Origin: Siphonodentalium dalli
Lineage: Eukaryota > Mollusca > Scaphopoda > Gadilida > Siphonodentaliidae
Assembly (NCBI GenBank): GCA_032622095.1
Contig: CP136065.1
Coordinates: 25,369,141 to 25,433,140 of the forward strand
Length of the DNA: 64,000 bases
Direction of reading: 5' to 3'
Position 1 is the stretch's first letter. The number at the start of each line of letters is the position of its first letter. The notes below the pieces were generated by a model. The model was not told the origin of the DNA. It did no database searches and was given only the letters and a program-made list of their open reading frames with translations. Of this stretch, positions 57,442 to 64,000 are shown one piece after another. The position numbers were made by a program, and so were the translations under genes.

Positions 57442-58355
57442 AATACTTCTTACCTGTTGGCGCTGGGATATCTTTAGTGATCATCATTGTGTTCTTCTTA
57501 CGTCCGTATCCACCGACTATTTGTGTAGTCCTTAATGGATGCCTTGGAAATACCATGTTTCAATTCGCAAGCTCGTACGGGTTAGCTCAGGAAAAACACA
57601 TGCGTTTGGCGATAACGAGATCAAAACAGTCACAAGAACTAGTCAGTATATTTGCATTGGATCAGAAGATGGAAATAAATTGGTGTGAGGTGTTCGTCTA
57701 CGACAAATTGGTTAGCATGGAAAAGTTTGCTTCAGGTTATGATTTGGAAATGACTCAATTCGAACCAGTAGGAAAAGTTATATTGCAACAGTTTATGCAA
57801 TCGTGGTTATATTTTGAAAAATATTCAGAGCAAATAAACAAGTTTTATAAGTTCAACGAAGCGATAACGTTCCAAGTTGGAAAGTTACTTCAAACGATAT
57901 TAAGTACATACAAAGCTAAACATGGTATAGATGACATCGTACCGATAGGAGTACACATCCGAAGAGGAGATATGTTGGATGTGGGGAATCATAACTTTGG
58001 ATACAGAGTACCGGAGTTCGACTACATAAACCGGGCTATGTACGCGATGCGTCAAAAATTCGGCAACGTCCTCTTCGTCATTGTTTCAAATGATCCGATT
58101 TATGTGGAGGAATATATGGACGCGCCTGATGCAGTTCTCGTAAACAACGGGAAACCAGCTTATGACCTTGTCCTCCTTTCAATGTGTGATCACGTGATTA
58201 TGACGGTAGGGTCGTTCGGTTGGTGGGGGGCCTACCTATCAGACGGTGACGCGATCTATTTCAAATACCCGTTCCGCAAACATTCTGGCCTGAGTGAAAA
58301 ATACAGCTCGTCTCAGTATGATTATTTTCTACCGAGATGGGTTGGCATGACTTGA
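57442..58355 (+). CDS. Galactoside alpha-1,2-fucosyltransferase (GT11), last coding exon
   Basis: Encodes about 303 residues. It should transfer fucose from GDP-fucose in alpha-1,2 linkage to terminal galactose of glycans in the Golgi. Residues counted from the ATG at 57417: a single membrane segment at 11-28 ('FLPVGAGISLVIIIVFFL'), as in type II Golgi enzymes; the N-terminal family motif 'NGCLGNTMFQFAS' at 40-52; the GDP-fucose motif 'GVHIRRGD' at 178-185; and the C-terminal motif 'CDHVIMTVGSFGWWG' at 257-271. The end 'DYFLPRWVGM' matches the usual 'FLPEWVGI'-type tail. All expected motifs are intact and the length is near that of vertebrate FUT2. The acceptor at 57441 shows that at least one exon precedes it. 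The exact sugar acceptor cannot be told. Confidence 0.88.
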
Positions 58356-58422
58356 CTTATTGTCAGGAACAGTAGAGAGGTATTGATTGAAAAATGGCAA
58401 AATTCAAATTTGAGTTGCTGAG

Positions 58423-58548
58423 GTGTAAGCAGAATGAGGTCCCCAGAGGGTGAATTTGGTGATGCTAGCCCGCTATGCGGGGGTAGCATCACTAAATTCA
58501 CCCTCTGGGGACCTCATTCTGCAAATGACAGACACCCTATTTCAAGGC
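58423..58548 (+). mobile_element. Single-copy hairpin element after the fucosyltransferase gene
   Basis: The palindrome at 58429-58522 has the same arms as the two at 55.0-55.2 kb ('GCAGAATGAGGTCCCC'). It is followed by 'aaatgacagacacccta' and 'tttcaaggc'. The direct repeat TTGCTGAG flanks it (58415-58422 and 58549-58556); part of this may belong to the element itself. Confidence 0.8.
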
Positions 58549-58561
58549 TTGCTGAGTACAC

Positions 58562-58679
58562 AATACAGCTCGTATCAGTATGATTATTTTCTACCGAGAT
58601 GGGTTGGCATGGCGTGACTTATGGTCAGGAATAGTAGAGAGGTTTAGATTGTAAAACTACAATGTTAAAATTTGAGTAG
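58562..58679 (+). pseudogene. Duplicated tail of the fucosyltransferase exon
   Basis: Repeats 58300-58412: the last ~18 codons ('QYDYFLPRWVGM') and ~55 bp of the 3' region ('agtagagaggt', 'aaaatttgagt'). Few differences. The original stop context TGACTTGA reads 'tggcgtga' here. It lies just after the hairpin element and cannot make a protein on its own. Confidence 0.85.
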
Positions 58680-59129
58680 TTATATAGAAATATTATCTTG
58701 GTATGAAACCACCTCGCGGTATATAAGGGATTGATAAATCGAACGATTGGGCTACTTCGTGGGGGGGGGGGGCTGCGAATCACGTGAGTGTACATAATTA
58801 TGTCTTGTCTCGTTATCACTGACATAGAAACGGCATGGGTATAGTAAGTTAGTCCGATGGGTCAATAGTCCGAGGGTTCAATAGTCCGAGGGTTCAATAG
58901 GCCGAAATTTCAAAAGTTCGAGGGTTCAGAGCCCGAGGGTTCAATAGTCCGAGGGTTCAATAGTCCGAGGGTTCGATTGTCCGAGGGTTCGATAGTCGAT
59001 GACGTCGATTATAGTAATACGTGAGATGCCTCTTTGCTTCCTTCCTCATACGATCCTTTAATGAAATTTAACAAGAATCAGGCACCTGAAACGCAAGTTT
59101 AACCCCTTTAACACTTGGTGCAGCATTAA

Positions 59130-59350
59130 TGATCCTGTGCCAGTGCATTATCTTTTATACATGTATGCGCGTATCCCATAATGAGCCTCGCATATATAAG
59201 AGAACGCATTGCCTACAATGTCAATGTGAATATTGTTAGGCCGAAGTATGATATTATATATGCGAGGCTCCATGTGGGAGACTCGTATATATAACAGAAT
59301 GCATTGGCACAGGGTTTCCGCAAAATATCAGGAAGCTCCAGTCGTGGAAG
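59130..59350 (+). repeat. Relic of the hairpin element and broken-gene flank
   Basis: 'cctcgcatatataagaga' and 'atgcgaggctccatgtgg' followed by 'gactcgtatatata' form imperfect hairpins. 'atgcattggcacagggttt' and 'ccgcaaaatatcagg' follow, matching 25525-25470 of the 24.6-26.8 kb broken gene on the other strand. Confidence 0.6.
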
Positions 59351-60350
59351 GGATAACAACGGGACAGGAATGGCGTATTGAAACGTAGTCACGCATTGCA
59401 TCGCCGTTAGAAAGCGATATGTTTTAAAAGTTTGAAATGTAAGTGTTTATGTTCGTATTTACACAAGTAGTAAAGTTCGTATTTACACAAGTAGTAAACA
59501 TGTTGATGTTGATTGACTTTTTTTTTAACTAACACACAGTGTCAGCTATACATTTTGACAGTTACATTTGACGTTGTTTTACTTTAACTTTGATATGTAT
59601 TCAATCAGATACATCTTATGGTGGCCTTATATGTCACTGACCACTGGCCAATAGGCCTATTTAAAGGCATTTACGTCATTTAATGTTATACGTAACTAAC
59701 ATCAACCCTAGGACTATTTTACTGTAAATTTACAGTTACATCTGACGCTAATTGACTTAAAGGCATTTTAAGGCCTTTAAAGGCCTTTTTAGACCTTTAA
59801 ATACCATCAGCTGTAACTAACATCAACATGGTTACTACTTACACATGCACAACGGTGCAATGATCACTATGTACATGATCTTTCATATGTGAATACGTGC
59901 AATCTGTATTTGAGTATTTTATTCCAGCTGTTGAAAATGTTGACAAAAGTTGGGAGTGTAACACAAAATCCCGCTGCCCCTTCTAAGGGATCATCGTCAT
60001 ATATTTACACACTAAGTGTTGTCATCACTAAATCCAGCATTCTGATTGGTCGGCGCCCACGTGGCTAGTTGCAGTTATTTCTCGGTGAATGCGTAACGCA
60101 TCATAACACCAAGCTAATAACACCATCGATACGTCGTTAGGTTTGGAAAGACGAACGCGTAATGCTTTGGGCGCATTTTGACTCGCGCAGGATGGACTTA
60201 ATACATCATCGGGTTTCAACATGAAGAGAAATTGTTCCTATTAACTTTTGCCAAGGGTGCTATTGGGTATTTTGGGCTGATCTTGTCACGATACACTTTT
60301 CGATTTAAATATATTTACAAAAGTGGCTTTTTCGCTAAATGTATATAAAT

Positions 60351-60512
60351 ATAAGGATTAACTGTCATGTGGACTATTTTTATGGAGATGTAACGGTGAG
60401 GTAAGTGGACATAACTTGTATGTAAAACCCTTTGGGTTTTACACAAGTTATGTCCCCTTACCTCACCGTTACATCTCCATAAAAACAGTTCACATGACAG
60501 TTAATCCTTATA
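60351..60512. repeat. 162-bp hairpin, ~75-bp arms
   Basis: The left arm 'taaggattaactgtcatg' through 'cataacttgtatgtaaaac' is inverted in 'ttttacacaagttatg' through 'catgacagttaatcctta', with few mismatches and a short loop at 'cctttggg'. Confidence 0.9.
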
Positions 60513-60918
60513 TAGAACCCTAGGACTATTGAACCCTCGGACTATTGAACCCTCGGACTATTGAACCCTCGGACTATTGAACCCTGAGACTAAGGCGTTG
60601 TCCCCAGACGGCAGCCACTTGACGTTAATGGTTAACTGTATTCACCGTGTCCACCAATGTCCACATAATGCACACGGCAACATGAGTTGTGTTATAAACC
60701 GTAAATGTATACACGTATAAATAGATAGGTTTAAATTTCATCCAGATAAGACATGTATTGTATTTGCTGATATTTCCATTCCACTTTGCTGTATAAACCT
60801 AACTGGTAAGTTAATGTTTTGTTATTTTAATAAATGTTCGCCAAATATAATAAAGTTATACACATAAATAGAGAGGTTAAGATTGTAAAACGGCTCAACT
60901 GGCAAACTGTTAATGCCA

Positions 60919-63701
60919 CTAAGTTAATGCCACAATCATGGATGTTTGCGCTCCAAAATACGTCTTGCATATAATGCGTATAGTTTTCTTTTGAAACTTA
61001 AATAATGATCCTGTTATAGTTGCATGGCCCCATATTATTAAGCCGTACATGAGATGACTGTGAATGAGAGCGAAATAAAGGGTTTTGAGTGCGTTTTTGG
61101 GGAGAAATCGTTTTGCCATGTTTAAGCAATATGTGGCATGAGAATTTTTTTTTGTCATCATGGATATATGATACTTGAATGTGAGGTTTTCGTCTATGAT
61201 CACTCCGAGAAATTTGAGAGATTTTTCTTTGTATTGGTTTCCAACACGGGTAAGTTCTTTACGATTCAGTTGTATCCTTATATCGTTCCATTTTGAGTCA
61301 TTGTTTTGGGGATGTATGATCATGTATTTACTCTTAGACTCATTAATTGATAAGTTGTTGCTGCAACACCATCTAAAAAGTTTTTCTAGTTCTCCGTTAA
61401 TTGTATTCTGCATCTTGCCACAGTTATTTCCTGATGTACATATAGTAGTGTCATCGGCGAATGAGAGGAGTTTAATGGACGTACATTTCGGCATGTCATT
61501 AACGTAAACTAAAAATAACAAGGGTCCAAGAATGGACCCTTGTGGTACACCATATTTCATTGCCAACATTCCAGAGTTAACTCCATTAAGATTAACATAC
61601 TGTTTTCGTTCCGATAGGTAGCTTTTAAACCATTCGTATGCTAAGCCGCGTATTCCATTGTGCTTTAATTTGTGGAGTAAAATATCATGATTAATTGTGT
61701 CAAATGCCTTTGATAGGTCTATGAAGACAGCCAATGTTGAGTCACGAGTTTTTTTGTCGTTGCTATTCGCAACTTCTTCTAGAAGGTGGATCAGGGGGTG
61801 GACAGTAGAGTGGTTTTTACGAAAACCATATTGGTTTTCGTGTAGTATATGATGCTTGGTCAAAAAAGATGATAGCCGCTGATACATTAGTTTTTCCAGC
61901 ATTTTGGAGAATGCTGGTAAAATACTGATGGGTCTGTAGTTCTCAATTCGATCGAGATCACCGTTTTTATAGATTGGCACGATTTTTGAAATTTTCATTT
62001 GCTCTGGTACAACACCTTGTGTGATGGAAAGATTGAAAATATGGGTTAGCGGGTCGACGGTTTCATTAATTGTTCGTTTCATTAACTTTACAGAAATATT
62101 ATTGAAGTCCGTAGATGATTTGCTGGATAAATTTGAACTCAACTTGGGCACTTCATCTGAATTTGTAGGAAACATGAAGAAATTCGATTTGTTGTTATTC
62201 GATAAGTAAGTTGTAAAGTCCAAACCTGGTCGAGGTGAAATTGAGCTATTAATTTTTCGACCTATGTCTGAAAAGTAGTTGTTGAAAGTACATGCTATCG
62301 ATATTGGGTCGGTTATTTTCGTGGTTCCATTTACTAGAAATTCAGTTGGAATTTTAAGTGTGTCATGAGACATCTTTAATGCGTCTTTCAATAATGACCA
62401 TGTTCGTCTCATGTTAGATTGGTTTTCTTTTAGTGCATGGTCGTAAAATTGATTTTTACATTTTCTTCTTAGCTGATTGTATATTCGACAGTAATTATTA
62501 TATTTGTCAATGTTTTGGTTGGTTGGAATTTTTAATTTTTTTATATATATTTTATGTTTTTCTATTGACGATTTTAGTAGACCCGTTGTCATCCAAGGTT
62601 CGCGTTTAATATATTTATTTGGCAGTTTTTTGGTTATTAAGGGAAATGCCTCCTCTTGAGCAAGTGAATAAATATTAAGGAACGAGTTGTATGCGAGATT
62701 AACATCTCGGCATCCGAATACTTCTTCAAACGAATAGCTGTTTAGTATACTTTTAAACTTTCTGAAGTTGTTTTCTGACATTATCCGAGTTGGTATTAGC
62801 GTTGAGTTATTTTCTGACAATGTTTCGCATGTAGTATTGGTCTCAATATGGAACGTACCAAAGTGATCGGAAACGTCTGTTAGTATTATTCCGCTGGTGA
62901 ATTTACAGTTTGATATGTTATTTGTGTATATATGATCAATTAAAGTTGCTGAGAACTCAGTTACCCTCGTTGGTTTGGTTATCAATGGTATAAATCCTCG
63001 TTCGAACATTTTGCTAACGAATTCACTGGTTTTATTATGATTATTGGTGTGTAATAAGTCAATGTTGTAGTCACCTATAAGATATGCTTTAGAATTAGAT
63101 TCGTTTATTTTTATGATAATATTATCAAGTTGGTCCGAAAATTCCGAGATGTCAGCTAATGGAGCACTATTTGGTCTGTATATGGATCCAACGACATACG
63201 AATTATTCCTTCCTGTGTGTATTTCTACAAACAAAGTTTCGATTACATGGGGAATAAATATCGACAGATCTGGACGCAGTTTATATTTTAGATTGCTTTG
63301 TATGAGTCCGATGCCTCCGTGTCCATCGTCATCATCTGGTCTAGATTTATATTCAAAGGGGTGGTACCCTTATAATGAGTGAGTTTCTCTAATTTTAAAG
63401 ACTTCGGAGAGTGCGATAACATCGAATATGTTACCGCATGACTGTGTTGAATGTTGCAGAGAAGATCTACAAACGAGTTCCAGTTTGCCTTCAAACTTCG
63501 ACAGTTTAGACCCAGAAAGGTCTTCGTCTTCCCATCAGAGGGTATTTTTTCTTTTATTTTTGATGGAGCGTAATATTCTGAAGAATGATTAATTATGTCA
63601 TAAATGGTGCTTTCATCGCAGTCATCTCCCTTATAAATAGATGCGAAATTGTAATTGTCACCCTGGAGCTCACCAAGAGTTATTCTATCGGTAGCCATCA
63701 A
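60919..63701 (-). pseudogene. Nearly complete non-LTR retrotransposon ORF2 (CR1/jockey group)
   Basis: Starts at 63701 with 'MMATDRITLGELQGDNYNF', then the endonuclease: 'TFLGLNCRSLKANWNSF' (about 63520), 'CGNIFDVIALSE', 'GGIGLIQSNLKYKLRPD', 'VVGSIYRPNS' (63190), 'YLIGDYNIDLLHT' (about 63085) and 'TDVSDHFGTFHIE' (about 62875). The RT follows: 'MKISKIVPIYKNGD', 'FRKNHSTVHPLIHLLEE', 'VFIDLSKAFDTINHDILL', 'YGVPQGSILGPLLFLVYVND' and 'LLSFADDTTICTSG' (about 61450). Lesions: a frameshift near 63440 and an in-frame stop at 63370-63372. From 63234 down, 771 codons are open. It ends soon after 'LFKFQKKTIRIICKTYFGA', so the usual last ~100 residues are missing. Confidence 0.9.
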
Positions 63702-63902
63702 TAGTGCCTATGTTAAATTTAGAGTTATCTCGCTTGCCCCTGGTTTTTAATTTTCCAATTAGTTGAATCACACAGAAGTGTTGTTTCTTTGTCGTCCCTT
63801 CTCGCACATCCTTGTCATACATATATATTAATTCAAAAAGCATAAATATTCACAGCATGAGTATATGTAAACAAAACAGTTGATAGGAGGTATACATTAT
63901 AT

Positions 63903-63952
<50 letters not shown>

Positions 63953-63990
63953 CAAAGGCTAATATAAGACACGACAGACAATACTGTTAA
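63702..63990. other. No gene; (TA)n microsatellite
   Basis: A long TA tract with one 'aa' interruption occupies about 63897-63951. The 5' untranslated part of the retrotransposon may lie at 63702-63890. Confidence 0.6.
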
Positions 63991-64000
63991 AGGGGTACTG
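63991..64000 (+). mobile_element. TTAA-flanked MITE, copy 3 (cut by window end)
   Basis: TTAA at 63987-63990 followed by AGGGGTACTG, identical to the end of the copy at 21001-21257. The rest lies beyond the window. Confidence 0.55.

Larger units (their letters stand above)
58853..60595. mobile_element. Element with minisatellite inverted ends
   Basis: The left end (58853-58998) is an array of 'agtccgagggttcaat' (17-bp unit, about eight copies, some decayed). The right end (60526-60595) is the inverse array, 'ggactattgaaccctc' (about four copies). The 1.5 kb between holds only short frames, a 162-bp hairpin (60351-60512) and relics at 59130-59350. Inverted terminal arrays of short tandem repeats are known in foldback-type transposons; the assignment is inference. 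Confidence 0.6.

Noticed and set aside
61175-62209. Plus-strand ORFs within 61-62.2 kb and 63.1-63.4 kb
   Set aside because: They are antisense to the long reverse transcriptase frame.

Overview
This is animal nuclear DNA, AT-rich and packed with repeats. It holds one confidently recognised host gene exon, which has a 3' splice site at its start. It also holds many broken non-LTR retrotransposons, a Penelope-like element, small inverted-repeat DNA elements and minisatellites. Several families look like those common in marine invertebrates, molluscs and their relatives in particular: tandem-core 'pearl'-like elements, a 'ggggtttaatgtcg' dispersed repeat and a 'tttccggatgataact' dispersed repeat. 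A lophotrochozoan source is therefore my inference; the species cannot be named. No bacterial, phage, rRNA or CRISPR features were seen.

Layout. 0-4 kb: a dispersed repeat (R1), an inverted-repeat element and a ~2 kb pearl-like tandem-core element. 4-6.7 kb: a CR1-like retrotransposon, minus strand, lying inside another repeat (X). 8.2-13.0 kb: a 4.8 kb palindrome whose arms are near-identical at the outside and diverged at the centre. 14.1-15.0 kb: an unrecognised 299-codon ORF. 15.9-18.5 kb: two further palindromes. 20.2-22.3 kb: a MITE, then a dead reverse transcriptase interrupted by two TTAA-flanked MITEs. 24.6-26.8 kb: a broken gene of a mobile-looking family of unknown function, itself interrupted by a hairpin/minisatellite element. 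28.5-35.6 kb: at least four retrotransposon fragments, one close to full length (minus strand, 34.1 to 29.5 kb). 36.3-37.2 kb: the 3' part of a Penelope-like element with its GIY-YIG domain, next to a perfect 73-bp palindrome. 40.0-42.0 kb: two ~550-bp direct repeats flanking an orphan coiled-coil ORF, which looks like a small LTR element. 42.1-46.0 kb: a second pearl-like copy, inverted and split by a 1.9 kb TIR element. 47.1-49.05 kb: a ~96-bp minisatellite. 52.5-53.0 kb: a piggyBac-like MITE. 54.0-55.0 kb: a 45-bp minisatellite. 55.0-55.6 kb: a double hairpin element and a fragment of the 8-13 kb palindrome family. 57.4-58.4 kb: the terminal coding exon of a galactoside alpha-1,2-fucosyltransferase (GT11), with its tail duplicated across a hairpin element. 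58.85-60.6 kb: an element with minisatellite inverted ends. 60.9-63.7 kb: a nearly complete non-LTR retrotransposon, minus strand. A third copy of the TTAA MITE begins at the last bases.

The genes do not form a pathway or operon. The window reads as one host gene (fucosyltransferase), perhaps a second (the 14 kb ORF), and a record of nested insertions whose order can be partly read. Identity statements are by eye; no alignment or database search was run.
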